The notes: a model not told the origin generated them from the letters alone. Counted from the first letter of the stretch, positions 26,610-36,991 are shown. The stretch: DNA of 64,000 nucleotides from Colwellia sp. 20A7 (GCF_009832865.1 NZ_CP047130.1:2914001-2978000), one strand, 5' to 3'. Numbers and translations: made by a program.

Positions 26610-26718
26610 TAATATAATAAATCAACCATTCAAAACGACTTAAAAGCATTAGCTGCTTCTTAATTAGTTTTTAGTGCTGCTTTTAATATAGGCTTTACAA
26701 GGAGCCTGTAAATTGATG

Positions 26719-27360
26719 CTAGCTATTTTTGCTATTCAATTCTTGTAACTGCTCAGGTGTATCTAAGTCAATAAATGCTAATGGCATGTTCTTTATATTC
26801 ACATATTCATTATTATTTTTAAGGACCTTCTTAGCTCCTTCATCGCCAGATAAAACGATAAGCTCTTTAAAGAAAGAGCGTGGGAAAATAACAGGTGGAC
26901 TCAAGTGATTACCATCACCCGCAATATGAATTTTATCGGGATTCTTTCGCCAGTCGCTAATTAAGCTAGTCAAATTATCAACAGTCAATTGCCATTGATC
27001 CACTAAAAAGATAAGTGCTGCGTCTATATCCTTGTCTAACTCACTTACGCCTTTAGCAATAGAACTTGATAAACCTTGTGACCAGTTATTGTTATTAATT
27101 AACGTTAAGTTTTTTGCTGAAGGAAAACCAACTAGGTTTTTTATTAACTGTTCACGTTGAAAGCCTATGACACAAAAGGCTTTAGCATTATCTGATAAGC
27201 AAATACTATTCATCATAGATACTTGCCTACGCAATAAACTTTGAGGTGGTTGTTTTTTTTCAGCTACTATTACTAATTGCTTAGGTTGGCCAAGACGAGA
27301 TGAACTTCCAGCAGCCATTAATAATAGGGCTATTTTTTTATGCTTAAGTTCACAAATCAT
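26719..27360 (-). CDS. MocA-like nucleotidyltransferase
   Basis: A nucleotidyltransferase of 213 residues in the MobA/MocA (NTP_transf_3) family. The nucleotide-binding start LLLMAAGSSSRLGQPKQLV matches the LAAGxSxRxGxxK signature, and AALIFLVDQWQLT carries the Asp of the metal site; NHLSPPVIFPRSFFKEL and GDEGAKKVL follow family order. MocA members transfer CMP to molybdopterin (known), but no molybdenum genes are nearby, so substrate is open. I use the ATG at 27360, with GAG seven bases upstream, rather than a TTG at 27366. Confidence 0.85.
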   Translation of the reverse strand: MICELKHKKIALLLMAAGSSSRLGQPKQLVIVAEKKQPPQSLLRRQVSMMNSICLSDNAKAFCVIGFQREQLIKNLVGFPSAKNLTLINNNNWSQGLSSSIAKGVSELDKDIDAALIFLVDQWQLTVDNLTSLISDWRKNPDKIHIAGDGNHLSPPVIFPRSFFKELIVLSGDEGAKKVLKNNNEYVNIKNMPLAFIDLDTPEQLQELNSKNS

Positions 27361-27508
27361 TAACAACTCTAGAATATAATATTAAGAAATAAAAGTAGGA
27401 CTATAATTTTATAGTAGAACCACTTTGTCAAACACACTTAAAAAATAGAATTATCTTATAACTAGATTTCTCAATAAAAACACGATGTCTGCACAAGTCA
27501 TTTAACAT

Positions 27509-27856
27509 CTATTTCACTAAATGTATTGGACTATCAACCTTACTAGTTTTTGCTTCTTTAGGTGATGTAATCGATACATCTTTAGTGACAGATTCACCAT
27601 TTTGATATCTGTGATATGAACACTGTTTTAAGCCTATTTGATAACAAAAATCATTAAAACTTTGTAAGTCATCACGAGTAATTGTCTCTCCTTCTTGAGT
27701 TAATAAGCCATCTATATACATAGAATCACCATTAATATTACAATTAGCAATAGCTGAATACGGTTTACCATACTCATCAACTTTTAACGCTCTGACCATT
27801 TTAACTTCGAAAATCCAATCACCAATTTGCACATGCTTTGACATTGACTCTGTCAC
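27509..27856 (-). CDS. hypothetical protein, 115 aa
   Basis: A soluble protein of 115 residues with no domain I recognise. It begins at a GTG at 27856 preceded by CGGAG at good spacing. Residues 8-50 read like a beta-rich fold (VQIGDWIFEVKMVRALKVDE), Cys residues occur near 39, 71 and 79, and the tail after 95 is polar and probably disordered. It is divergent from the penicillin acylase gene with 222 bp between them. Confidence 0.6.
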   Translation of the reverse strand: MTESMSKHVQIGDWIFEVKMVRALKVDEYGKPYSAIANCNINGDSMYIDGLLTQEGETITRDDLQSFNDFCYQIGLKQCSYHRYQNGESVTKDVSITSPKEAKTSKVDSPIHLVK

Positions 27857-28078
27857 TTGAAACTCCGAAAATAAAGTACATATAATAAGCTATTAATTAT
27901 ACATTTGATTAACATTAAAATCTAAATAAAACATTATTTTTATATTATATTAAAAACAGTAACTTAAGGTTTACTTTTATTTACAATTGAATAAAAGTAA
28001 CAAAAGCTTCGCTAGTTTGTTTTAATCAGTTATTCTTTCTATCATTATTTCTCATCAATATTTTGACTACTATTCACT

Positions 28079-30511
28079 ATGTTAAAAAGAATTATTATTT
28101 CTTTATTACTTATCAGCTCCCTTATTATCGCTTTTACCGCAACTTGGATATATAGCCAAATAGACAGTGCGTTACCTATTTTAGATGGTAAAAAAACAGT
28201 CTTTGGTTTAACAAAAAGTGCGACAATCGAACGCGATGAGCAAGGAATTGTCACAATAAAAGCCAGTAACCGGCTTGACGTTGCGGTAGCAACAGGTTTC
28301 GTTCATGCACAAGAACGCTTTTTTCAAATGGATTTATTAAGACGTAACTCAGCAGGTGAATTATCGAGTTTATTTGGCTCTGTTGCCCTTGAATATGATA
28401 AATCTATTCGTATTCACCGCTTTAGAGAAAGAGCGACTGACATAGTTAATCAGCTACCTGCAGAGCAAAAAGCATTACTAAAAGCTTATACTCGCGGCGT
28501 AAATCAAGGTTTAAAATACATAAGCTCACACCCCTTTGAATACCTTTTACTTCAACAAGAGCCCACACAGTGGAGCGAAGAAGACTCTATTTTAACTATT
28601 TTCAGTATGTATATAGACCTTCAATATACCGATGGAAAACGTGAACGTACTTTAGGTTTAATGAAAGCTATTTTATCTGCTGATGTTTATGATTTTTTAA
28701 ACCCTAACGGAAGTATTTGGGATGCAACCATTGATAATAGCCAATATCAATCATCGAAAATGCCAACAGAGGCTTGGCCGTCTGCATCAAGTGCGAACAT
28801 ATATACCGAAAATAGCAGTGACTTAGTTAACAATAAAACTCCCTCAACATATCAAGCAGATGAATTTCCAGGATCGAATAACTGGGGAATATCAGGGAAT
28901 ATAAGCAGCACAGGCAGTGCCATTATTGCTAATGATATGCACTTAGGAATACGTGTACCTAATACTTGGTTTAGAGCAAGTTTTGAATATCCGAGCATAG
29001 CGAATAAAAAAGTAAAAATTACTGGAGCAACACTACCTGGTACACCTAACATTACTGTAGGTAGTAATGGTCAGGTTGCCTGGGGGTTTACTAATAGCTA
29101 TGGTGATTATAGTGATGTAATTAAAATAAAAAGTGTTAATAACGACACCCAATATATGACCAACAATGGTGCTAAAGACTTCAGTTTTCATAAACAAATA
29201 ATTGCCATTAAAGATGAACAGCCTGTTGAAATTACCATTAAAGAAACTATCTGGGGCCCTATTATAGGTAAAAATAGCCAAGGTGAATTACTTGCCTATC
29301 GTTGGGTTGCTCACGACAAAGAAGCCGTGAACTTTATAGCAACCGAATTAGAACTTGCGACCAGTGTAAAAGAAGCATTTACTATTGCCGCACGTAGTGG
29401 TATTCCATCACAGAACATGATGGTAGGGGATAAATCAGGTAACCTTGGCTGGACAATTATGGGCCCTATCCCAAAGAAATTTGGTAACACCGGCGAAACA
29501 CCAACCTATTGGCATAATGGTGACAATGGCTGGACAGGCTATTTATCTCCTGCGCATTACCCTCAAGTTTTAAATCCAAAAGACAATCGATTATGGACGG
29601 CTAATTCTCGTGTTGTTGGTGGTGTGATGTTAGAAAAAATAGGTAATGGTGGTTATGCATTAGGAGCACGCTCTAAACAAATTCGTGATAACTTATTTTC
29701 ACTTAACACGTTTAATGAAAAGTCTTTATTAGCTATTGGTTTAGATGATCGCGCTACATTTTTACAACCTTGGACAGATTTTCTTATCACTAAAGTACTT
29801 AATGACGACGCTTTAACCAAGGAAGCTATAGCGGCACATAAGCAATTTCAACAAGTTAAAGACTTACTATCAGAAGACAAGGCATTAAACGCGAGCATAG
29901 ATTCAGTAAGTTATAGAATAGTAAGAAACTTTCGTATTAATGTTCGTGATTTAGTTTTTAGTGAACTTAATAGTACGCTCAAAAATATCGATGGTATCTA
30001 TAGCTTTCGTAGTATTAGCGCTCAAATTGAAGTGCCTTTATGGCAATTGGTTAATCAACAACCTGATAATTTTTTAATGCGACCTTTAAATAGCTGGCAA
30101 GCAGTGTTTAACCAAGCACTACAACAAACAATTGATGATATGACCTATCTCGATGAAAACAACAAACAAGCGCTAACCAAAGCGACTTGGGGGCAACAAA
30201 ATACAACCGAAATAAACCACCCGCTTAGTCAATCAATCCCCTTTATTGGCCAGTGGTTAGACATGCCAGCTAAAGCACTTTCAGGCGACAGCTATATGCC
30301 AAAAGTGCAAGGTAAACGCTTTGGTGCATCAGAGCGTATGGTCGTTTCACCCGGCCATGAAGAAACGGGTATTTTTCATATGCCAACAAGCCAATCTGGT
30401 CATCCATGGAGTCCTTACTACGGTAAAGGACATAGAGATTGGGAACAGGGGGTTGCCTCCCCTTTCCTACCAGGTGAAACTAAATATAAACTGACACTAC
30501 TGAGTTATTAA
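28079..30511 (+). CDS. penicillin acylase-family N-terminal nucleophile hydrolase
   Basis: A precursor of 810 residues in the penicillin/acyl-homoserine-lactone acylase family, which cleaves itself into alpha and beta chains and hydrolyses amide-linked acyl groups (known). A membrane anchor or signal segment occupies 5-24. The autocatalytic site is PGSNNWG with Ser266 as the new beta-chain N-terminus. Later family motifs are NDMHLGIRVPNTWF, GTPNITVGSNGQVAWGFTNS and the C-terminal SQSGHPWSPYYGKGHRDW. Periplasmic location is inferred. Quorum-signal degradation is possible but unproven. The MAPEG gene follows after 60 bp. Confidence 0.92.
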   Translation: MLKRIIISLLLISSLIIAFTATWIYSQIDSALPILDGKKTVFGLTKSATIERDEQGIVTIKASNRLDVAVATGFVHAQERFFQMDLLRRNSAGELSSLFGSVALEYDKSIRIHRFRERATDIVNQLPAEQKALLKAYTRGVNQGLKYISSHPFEYLLLQQEPTQWSEEDSILTIFSMYIDLQYTDGKRERTLGLMKAILSADVYDFLNPNGSIWDATIDNSQYQSSKMPTEAWPSASSANIYTENSSDLVNNKTPSTYQADEFPGSNNWGISGNISSTGSAIIANDMHLGIRVPNTWFRASFEYPSIANKKVKITGATLPGTPNITVGSNGQVAWGFTNSYGDYSDVIKIKSVNNDTQYMTNNGAKDFSFHKQIIAIKDEQPVEITIKETIWGPIIGKNSQGELLAYRWVAHDKEAVNFIATELELATSVKEAFTIAARSGIPSQNMMVGDKSGNLGWTIMGPIPKKFGNTGETPTYWHNGDNGWTGYLSPAHYPQVLNPKDNRLWTANSRVVGGVMLEKIGNGGYALGARSKQIRDNLFSLNTFNEKSLLAIGLDDRATFLQPWTDFLITKVLNDDALTKEAIAAHKQFQQVKDLLSEDKALNASIDSVSYRIVRNFRINVRDLVFSELNSTLKNIDGIYSFRSISAQIEVPLWQLVNQQPDNFLMRPLNSWQAVFNQALQQTIDDMTYLDENNKQALTKATWGQQNTTEINHPLSQSIPFIGQWLDMPAKALSGDSYMPKVQGKRFGASERMVVSPGHEETGIFHMPTSQSGHPWSPYYGKGHRDWEQGVASPFLPGETKYKLTLLSY

Positions 30512-30571
30512 TCATTATTCTTAACTATAAAAACATTAACTTTAAAAATACTAACGATACAAAGGAAAAAA

Positions 30572-30958
30572 ATGACGATATTAATTTGGTGCCTCTTTAT
30601 TGCAGGGCTACTTCCATTAGTTGCTAAAGCCCCCGTAGTTTTCGCAATGAACAAACTTGGTGGTTACGACAACAATCACCCAAGAGAACAACAAAGCAAA
30701 CTTACCGGGTTTGGCGCCCGAGCCTTAGCCGCGCACCAAAATGCGTTTGAATCATTTATTATCTTTGCACCAGCCGTATTGTTAGCAATAGCGACTCATC
30801 ATATTGGTGCTAATATCACATTATTAGCCATAGTCCATGTTTGTGCGCGAGTGGCTTATAATATTCTTTATTTAATGAATATTGATAAACTACGCAGTGT
30901 GGTGTGGTTTATTTCAACCTTGAGCAGCCTTAGTATTATTGTTTTATGTATCCCATAA
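30572..30958 (+). CDS. MAPEG-family membrane protein
   Basis: An inner-membrane protein of 128 residues with four hydrophobic segments, in the MAPEG (eicosanoid and glutathione metabolism) superfamily. The conserved loop GFGARALAAHQNAFESFIIFAP near 48-69 contains the family A-x-x-N-x-x-E-x motif, and VCARVAYNILYLMN near 91-104 is the second landmark. Bacterial substrates are unknown. A clear AAAGGA precedes the ATG. It lies 60 bp after the acylase gene and is probably co-transcribed. Confidence 0.88.
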   Translation: MTILIWCLFIAGLLPLVAKAPVVFAMNKLGGYDNNHPREQQSKLTGFGARALAAHQNAFESFIIFAPAVLLAIATHHIGANITLLAIVHVCARVAYNILYLMNIDKLRSVVWFISTLSSLSIIVLCIP

Positions 30959-30994
30959 AGTACAATTACAACAAAAAACGGTCTAAATAAACTA

Positions 30995-31024
30995 TTGACA
31001 GAAATCACTCAAGCTCGCTAGAGT
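30995..31024 (+). promoter_or_regulatory. putative pheA promoter
   Basis: A consensus -35 TTGACA (30995-31000) is followed after 18 bp by TAGAGT (31019-31024). The -10 lies in the left arm of a hairpin CGCTAGAG/CTCTAGCG (31016-31037), which could serve as an operator. Inference from match to consensus. Confidence 0.55.
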
Positions 31025-31049
31025 AGTGGCTCTAGCGAAGTACTGATCT

Positions 31050-31074
31050 AAAACCTTCATTTGGAAGGTTTTTT
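31050..31074 (+). terminator. terminator hairpin in the pheA leader
   Basis: AACCTTC pairs with GAAGGTT around ATTTG, followed by six T. It ends 42 bp before the pheA GTG and lies downstream of the putative pheA promoter, so it could act as an attenuator; it could equally end the MAPEG transcript. No Phe-rich leader peptide is visible. Confidence 0.75.
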
Positions 31075-31115
31075 CATAAACAGAACAGCATAAATTAGCA
31101 AAATAGGAAATAAAA

Positions 31116-32291
31116 GTGAGCGAAAAATTAGATTTGAATGAAATACGTAAAGAAATTACAAGCTTAGACAATGAACTATTAACCTTATTTGCTAAACGTC
31201 GCGCGCTCACACTTAATGTTGCTAAAAGTAAAGTGCAACAAATTCGTCCTATTCGTGATCAACAACGTGAACAAGAGCTATTAATTCGCTTAATCAAACA
31301 AGGCAAAGAATTAGGCTTAGACGCGCATTATGTTACAAGTGTTTTTCAAACTATTATTGAAGATTCAGTTTTAAATCAACAAGCTTATTTACAAAACTTA
31401 ACAAATCCGAATATTCAAACACCTACGGTTAGTGTTGCCTTCTTAGGTGACAAAGGTTCATACAGCTACTTAGCAAGTCATCGTTACTTCTCAAGACGCG
31501 CTGAAAAAATTATAGAATCTGGTTGTCAAAATTTTGGTGATATTTTACAACAAGTGGAATCAGGTCAAGTTGACTACGGTATGTTACCTATTGAAAATAC
31601 TAGCTCTGGTAGTATTAATCAGGTTTATGACTTACTTCAACATACCAATTTATTTATTGTTGGCGAAATAACCCAGCCTATTGAACATTGCTTGTTAACC
31701 GCAGTTAATACCTCTTTAGATAAAATAAAAACAATTTATGCTCATGGTCAACCTTTTGCACAATGTAGTAATTTTTTAGATAAACAAAACAATATTCGTA
31801 TTGAGTATTGTGACAGCACCGCAGATGCCATGGTAAAAGTTTCAGAGCAACAAGATGAAACAATTGCAGTTATTGGTAGTGAAGAAGGTGGACAATTATA
31901 TAAATTACAAGCCTTAGAAAAATCAATCGCCAATCAAAACGAAAACCATTCACGCTTTATTCTTGTGGCGAGAAAAGCGGTGGATGTAGCAGAGCAAATT
32001 CCAGCAAAAACCGCTATTATTTTAGCAACCGGTCAAAAAGCAGGAGCTTTAGTTGAATGCTTGTTAGTGCTAAAAGAAAAAGGCATTAATATGTGTAAAC
32101 TTGAATCTCGTCCTATTCAGGGCCGTCCATGGGAAGAAATGTTTTATATTGATGTAGAAGCAAACTTAAAGAGTTTTGCTTTACAAGAAGCGATTAATGA
32201 AATTACTGCTCACACAAACTTCATTAAGGTATTAGGCTGTTACCCTATCGAACATATAAGCCCAACGAGTGTTCCAAGCAATAAGATTTAA
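31116..32291 (+). CDS. pheA: bifunctional chorismate mutase/prephenate dehydratase
   Basis: Makes phenylpyruvate from chorismate through prephenate, the committed steps of phenylalanine synthesis. In 391 residues there is an AroQ chorismate mutase domain (about 5-90; LNEIRKEITSLDNELLTLFA ... KRRALTLNVAKSK), a prephenate dehydratase domain (about 105-285; FLGDKGSYSYLA, GMLPIENTSSGSI) and a C-terminal ACT domain with the Phe-binding GALVECLLVLKEKGINMCKLESRP region (split here by residues 305-330). It starts at GTG with AGGA seven bases upstream. Feedback inhibition by Phe is expected from the ACT domain. Confidence 0.96.
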   Translation: MSEKLDLNEIRKEITSLDNELLTLFAKRRALTLNVAKSKVQQIRPIRDQQREQELLIRLIKQGKELGLDAHYVTSVFQTIIEDSVLNQQAYLQNLTNPNIQTPTVSVAFLGDKGSYSYLASHRYFSRRAEKIIESGCQNFGDILQQVESGQVDYGMLPIENTSSGSINQVYDLLQHTNLFIVGEITQPIEHCLLTAVNTSLDKIKTIYAHGQPFAQCSNFLDKQNNIRIEYCDSTADAMVKVSEQQDETIAVIGSEEGGQLYKLQALEKSIANQNENHSRFILVARKAVDVAEQIPAKTAIILATGQKAGALVECLLVLKEKGINMCKLESRPIQGRPWEEMFYIDVEANLKSFALQEAINEITAHTNFIKVLGCYPIEHISPTSVPSNKI

Positions 32292-32305
32292 AACCAAAAA
32301 ATAAC

Positions 32306-32335
32306 AATGTAGACGAGCTACCAATCGTCTACATT
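32306..32335 (+). terminator. hairpin after pheA
   Basis: AATGTAGACG pairs perfectly with CGTCTACATT around a 10-nt loop, 15 bp past the pheA stop. The T tract is weak (ATTATTCTCTT), so termination efficiency is uncertain. Confidence 0.6.
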
Positions 32336-32422
32336 ATTCTCTTCAGATATTACCTTCCACTTGCATAACCTTCTACGAATTAAAACTAATCAGAGCAATA
32401 TTAATTAGAACAGCATTAATAA

Positions 32423-32582
32423 TACCAGTTTCATTAATTAAGTGAACAATTTTATACGTAGAAAAAATCGCCTAATACAAGGCATTTATTTCAATAACTA
32501 GTTGTTCTAATTATTAAATAAATAACGATGTAGTTGGTGATTTTAGCAAGTAGAAATGATCACATAGCTAGTGAGATTGGTA
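32423..32582. mobile_element. MITE-like element, copy 3 (160 bp)
   Basis: Same length, ends and orientation as copies 1 and 2, differing at a few bases. Flanked by TAA on both sides (32420-32422 and 32583-32585). It lies in the convergent gap between pheA and the RND transporter, where no gene was found. Confidence 0.92.
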
Positions 32583-32774
32583 TAAATAGAAAAAAGTGCT
32601 AACTATAGCAAACCTCTCCAAGGAAACATTTCAAGTTAAAGACTCTAAACAATGATATCTACTGCATTATTTATGTCAGTTATCGGAATGTAATATAAAG
32701 GTAAAGGTACAGCTACAATAGTAATTAAACGCGACTAGCCTAATATAATTAAAAGCCTAATCGCGTAAATTTCA

Positions 32775-35700
32775 TTATTCTTTTGTATCTAACGCTGTAT
32801 TAGTTGTTAATGCTTTTTGCTTTTCTGCGATTTGATTCGCAATCGCTAATGGTGAACCCGTATTTCTACAAAGCCAGTAATAAGCTCCAGGCACAATAAA
32901 CAAAGTAAACACACTCGCCAATGAAACACCGGCAAAAATAACAACACCAATAACCATTCTACTTTCAGCGCCAGGCCCTGATGCAAAAACTAATGGTACA
33001 GCACTCGTAACCGTAGTAAACGTTGTCATAACAATAGGTCTTAATCGTTGTTGTGCCGCGCTAATTAATGCTTCTTCAAACATAATACCTTTATCGCGAA
33101 GCTGGTTAGCAAATTCTACAATTAATATCCCATTTTTGGCGGACAGGCCAATTAACATCACAATACCAATTTGACTATATATATTTAAGCTCATCCCCAT
33201 CAACTCAAGTCCCGTAAGCGCACCAACTAAACCTAAAGGAACAGTCAAAAGTATAACCAAAGGATGAACAAAACTTTCAAATTGTGCCGCTAGCACTAAA
33301 AAGGTAATTAACAAGGCTAATAAAAACACCAGTAAAATAGAGCTACCTGACTCTTTTAATAATAACGATTGTCCTTTGTAGTCTATTTGTGTTTCTTCAG
33401 GTAAATGTTGGTCCGCAACATTTTCTAAGAATTTTAAAGCGTCGCCCAAAGCATATCCATCGGCTAAGTTTGCAGTAATAGTAATGCTGCGTAATCGATT
33501 ATAGCGATTCAGTTGAGATGACGTAGCGTCTTCAGTAATAGTAATTAAGTTTGATAACGGAATTAACTCATCTGAACTTGATGAACGAACATAAATATTG
33601 TCAATATCAGCAGGACTTCTATATTGCATTTCATCCCCTTCAACAATCACATCATACTCTTCACCACGATCAACAAACGTGGTTACTCGGCGCTGCCCTA
33701 ACATGGTTTCTAACGTTTGTGCGATATCACCAACAGACACACCTAAATCGTAAGCTCTGTTACGGTCTATCTTCACCATAAGTTGTGGATACGTTTCTTT
33801 ATAATCACTATCAATAGAGGATAAATTAGGATTCTTTTGCGCTTCCTCAATAACAATATCGCGCCACTTTGCTAGCTCACTGTAGGTATTACCTTGTAAT
33901 ACAAAAGCCACAGGCGAGCTACCGCCACCGCCGCCAATACCACGGCGCATAATAGCAAAAGCTCTTACATCGGTAACATCTTGTAATTCTTTATTTATTT
34001 TCCCAATAAATTCAAACGTATCAAAGCTTCGCTCGCCCCAATCAGGCATACCAACAACAGCAGTACCACCTTTCCCACCAAAACCAGGTACTCGTACTAT
34101 TACGCGATCAAGCTCACTACGCTCTTGATACGCTAATAGCTTTTCTTCTATTGTTTGCATGTTTTTTACATTATTTTCGTAACTTGCACCCTCAGCACTT
34201 TGCATCACAATAAAAAAGTTACCACGGTCTTCTTTCGGTGTGTATTCAGCAGGTAGCTGTATAAATAACAAGTACACCGCGACAAGTGATACCGCTACAA
34301 TACTAATAATAAGGAAAGGTTGATGAATACTTTTCGATAAAGCGCGCCCATAAGCAGCTTCAAAACTCGCAAAATTTCTATCTAAAAACTGACCAAATGA
34401 CGAACTACGTTTTCTGTATTTCAACATTTTTGAACACATCATTGGCGTCAACGACAAAGCCGTAATACTTGAAAAAATAACAGCTGCTGCGATCGCAATA
34501 GCAAATTCTGTAAATAACCGACCGACATTACCTGATAAAAAGACTAAAGGCACAAATACTGCGACCAAAACCAAAGTAGTAGCAATAACAGCAAAAGCAA
34601 CTTCTCGCCCGCCTTCATAAGCCGCCATTAAAGGCGTTTGTCCGTTTTCGATACGACGATAAATATTCTCTAAAACTACAATGGCATCATCAACCACCAA
34701 GCCTATTGCTAAAACAAGCGCTAGTAAGGTCAGTAAATTAATAGAAAAGCCAAACCAAGAAAGTGTCATCATTGATCCAATCAAGGCCACAGGTACAGTA
34801 ACAGCAGGTATTATCGTTGCTCTAACATTCCCCAAAAATAAGAATATAACCAACACAACCATCAACATAGCGATAATTAGTGTGCTGTAAACCTCATCAA
34901 TTGAGCCTTCTATAAAGACAGATGAGTCATAGCTGTTAATAATTTTAGTTCCAATAGGTAATGAACTACGTACTGCTATCATTTCCTTACGTGCTTCTTT
35001 TACTACTTCTAATGTATTCGCTTTTGACTGTTTGATAATACCCAGTCCAACCATGTTGTTGCCATTTCCACGGAACAAATTTTCATCATCTTGAGCGGCA
35101 ACACTCACATGAGCTATATCGCCTAAACGCACCAACGAGTTGTCATCAGCTCGAGCAACAGCCATATTAGAAAAATCTTCCGCGGTTAAATAACTACGTT
35201 GTACTCTTATTGAGAAATCTCGCTCAATAGATTCAACTCGACCCGCCGGTAATTCAATATTCTCACTACGTAAGGTTGACTCTATATCTTGTACCGTTAC
35301 GTTACGAGCAGCCATAGCAGAACGATTTAATAGTATTTTCATCGCATACGTCCGTCCCCCACCTACACGAACTCGGGCAACACCATCAACAACAGCAAAT
35401 CGATCAACAATATATCTATTAGCATAATCGGTTAACTCTAACGTCGTCATATTCTCGCTTTGTAAGGCAAACCAAACAATAACGTCTTCGTCATCATTCG
35501 CTTTAGAAACTTCAGGAGGATCGGCTTGTTCAGGAATATTATTTAAGGCACGTGATATACGATCACGAACATCATTGGTCGCGGCATCAATATCACGGTC
35601 TAAATGAAATTCAATCGTAATATTTGATCGCCCTACTCGCGAGTTTGATGTTATGGTTTTAACCCCCTCAACACCACTAATTCTATCTTCAAGTACTTGC

Positions 35701-35891
35701 GTTATTTTTGTTTCAACAATGGCTGCCGAGGCACCAGGATAATTAGTATTAATGCTGACAACAGGTGGATCAATATCAGGGTATTCTCTTAAAGGTAATA
35801 GTAGAAAAGCGACAATACCAAACGTAACTATCAGTAAATTAATTACTGTGGCAAAAACAGGCCTTTTAACAGAGAGATCAGATAAAATCAC
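32775..35891 (-). CDS. RND-family multidrug efflux permease
   Basis: A proton-driven inner-membrane pump of 1038 residues with the AcrB/MexB layout: helix 1 after MILSDLSVKRPVF, two large periplasmic loops, and 12 membrane helices. Family D motifs are visible: GLVVDDAIVVLENIYRRIENG with the paired Asp residues of the proton relay, LREYPDIDPPVVSINTNYPG near the N-terminus, and SAKNGILIVEFANQLRDKG in the second half. The substrate is not readable. It overlaps the upstream adaptor gene by 4 bp (ATGA), so they form one operon; no outer-membrane channel gene is beside them. Confidence 0.94.
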   Translation of the reverse strand: MILSDLSVKRPVFATVINLLIVTFGIVAFLLLPLREYPDIDPPVVSINTNYPGASAAIVETKITQVLEDRISGVEGVKTITSNSRVGRSNITIEFHLDRDIDAATNDVRDRISRALNNIPEQADPPEVSKANDDEDVIVWFALQSENMTTLELTDYANRYIVDRFAVVDGVARVRVGGGRTYAMKILLNRSAMAARNVTVQDIESTLRSENIELPAGRVESIERDFSIRVQRSYLTAEDFSNMAVARADDNSLVRLGDIAHVSVAAQDDENLFRGNGNNMVGLGIIKQSKANTLEVVKEARKEMIAVRSSLPIGTKIINSYDSSVFIEGSIDEVYSTLIIAMLMVVLVIFLFLGNVRATIIPAVTVPVALIGSMMTLSWFGFSINLLTLLALVLAIGLVVDDAIVVLENIYRRIENGQTPLMAAYEGGREVAFAVIATTLVLVAVFVPLVFLSGNVGRLFTEFAIAIAAAVIFSSITALSLTPMMCSKMLKYRKRSSSFGQFLDRNFASFEAAYGRALSKSIHQPFLIISIVAVSLVAVYLLFIQLPAEYTPKEDRGNFFIVMQSAEGASYENNVKNMQTIEEKLLAYQERSELDRVIVRVPGFGGKGGTAVVGMPDWGERSFDTFEFIGKINKELQDVTDVRAFAIMRRGIGGGGGSSPVAFVLQGNTYSELAKWRDIVIEEAQKNPNLSSIDSDYKETYPQLMVKIDRNRAYDLGVSVGDIAQTLETMLGQRRVTTFVDRGEEYDVIVEGDEMQYRSPADIDNIYVRSSSSDELIPLSNLITITEDATSSQLNRYNRLRSITITANLADGYALGDALKFLENVADQHLPEETQIDYKGQSLLLKESGSSILLVFLLALLITFLVLAAQFESFVHPLVILLTVPLGLVGALTGLELMGMSLNIYSQIGIVMLIGLSAKNGILIVEFANQLRDKGIMFEEALISAAQQRLRPIVMTTFTTVTSAVPLVFASGPGAESRMVIGVVIFAGVSLASVFTLFIVPGAYYWLCRNTGSPLAIANQIAEKQKALTTNTALDTKE

Positions 35892-36991
35892 TTAACTTCT
35901 CCCGCTACGATTGGGCTTTCAAACTGATTAATTATTTTTACTTTAGTGCCATCACGTAACTTCAATGCGCCTTCAATAACAACTAACTCTTGTTGCGTAA
36001 CACCACCGATTATTTCAACTACTCCAGGTAAGCGACGTCCAATAGTCACACTTTTACGCATAGCAATTTTATCTTGTTCACTTTCTAGAATAACAAAAAC
36101 ATAATGCTTATCTTCTATAGGAATGATAGAGCTCTCAGGTAATTGCAATAATGTTTCAACTTGTCTTACTAATTCAATATTAAGTAACATACCCGGGCGT
36201 AACGCTAAATTTTCATTAGGGATTATCGCTCTTACTTTTAAAGAGCGTGTTATCGGATTAATACGAGTATCAATTGAGCTGATCTTTCCAATAAATTGTC
36301 GTTTCTTATAAGCAGAACTAAGGGCTGTAATTGATTGCCCTAATTTAATTGTCGGTAGAAATCGTTCAGGTAAATCAAAATCAACCTTAATTACAGATAA
36401 ATCATCAAGGCTTGTAATCACGCTACCAGCATCAATGTAGCTTCCAACACTGACATCTCTAAAGCCTAAAACACCATCAAAAGGTGCTTTTATAATAGAA
36501 TCATTTACCCGTGTACGTGCACTTCGCAATTGTGCAGCAATGGCTTTGGTTTTAGCTTCTTGTTGATCAACTATTGATTTAGAGGTTGCTTTTGAACTTA
36601 ATAAGTCTTGAAAACGTTTTAATTGCGCGACTGATTCAGATAAATTAGCTTCTAACTCACTTACTTTGGCTAATTCTTCCTGATTATTTAAACGAACAAG
36701 TACATCACCCTTTTTTACTAGCTCGCCATCATTAAAAGAAATCTTCTCAACTAAATCTGCATACTTAGTTGTAATAAAAACTTTCTCATTCGCTCGGGTA
36801 GTCCCTATCGCTTCAATACTGTCCCTAAATTTATTAAATTTTGCAGTAGTTACTTTAACTGACACAATACGTTGATATTCTGCTTCTTCTTTTTCTTCGG
36901 CAGGCCATTGGATATAAACTACAATACTTATAAGTAAAAATAGAATAATAAATAAAGGTAAACGGTTCATGATAGAGCTGTTATTAGACAT
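35888..36991 (-). CDS. RND efflux periplasmic adaptor (MFP)
   Basis: A membrane-fusion protein of 367 residues that links the RND pump to an outer-membrane channel. An N-terminal membrane anchor (about 10-27) is followed by a barrel-sandwich half-motif (KISFNDGELVKKGDVLVRLN), a helical hairpin (about 105-150), the second lipoyl-like half (IIKAPFDGVLGFRDVSVGSY) and C-terminal beta domains (RPGMLLNIELV). Its stop overlaps the permease start by 4 bp, showing translational coupling. It is divergent from the gene at 37127. Confidence 0.92.
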   Translation of the reverse strand: MSNNSSIMNRLPLFIILFLLISIVVYIQWPAEEKEEAEYQRIVSVKVTTAKFNKFRDSIEAIGTTRANEKVFITTKYADLVEKISFNDGELVKKGDVLVRLNNQEELAKVSELEANLSESVAQLKRFQDLLSSKATSKSIVDQQEAKTKAIAAQLRSARTRVNDSIIKAPFDGVLGFRDVSVGSYIDAGSVITSLDDLSVIKVDFDLPERFLPTIKLGQSITALSSAYKKRQFIGKISSIDTRINPITRSLKVRAIIPNENLALRPGMLLNIELVRQVETLLQLPESSIIPIEDKHYVFVILESEQDKIAMRKSVTIGRRLPGVVEIIGGVTQQELVVIEGALKLRDGTKVKIINQFESPIVAGEVK

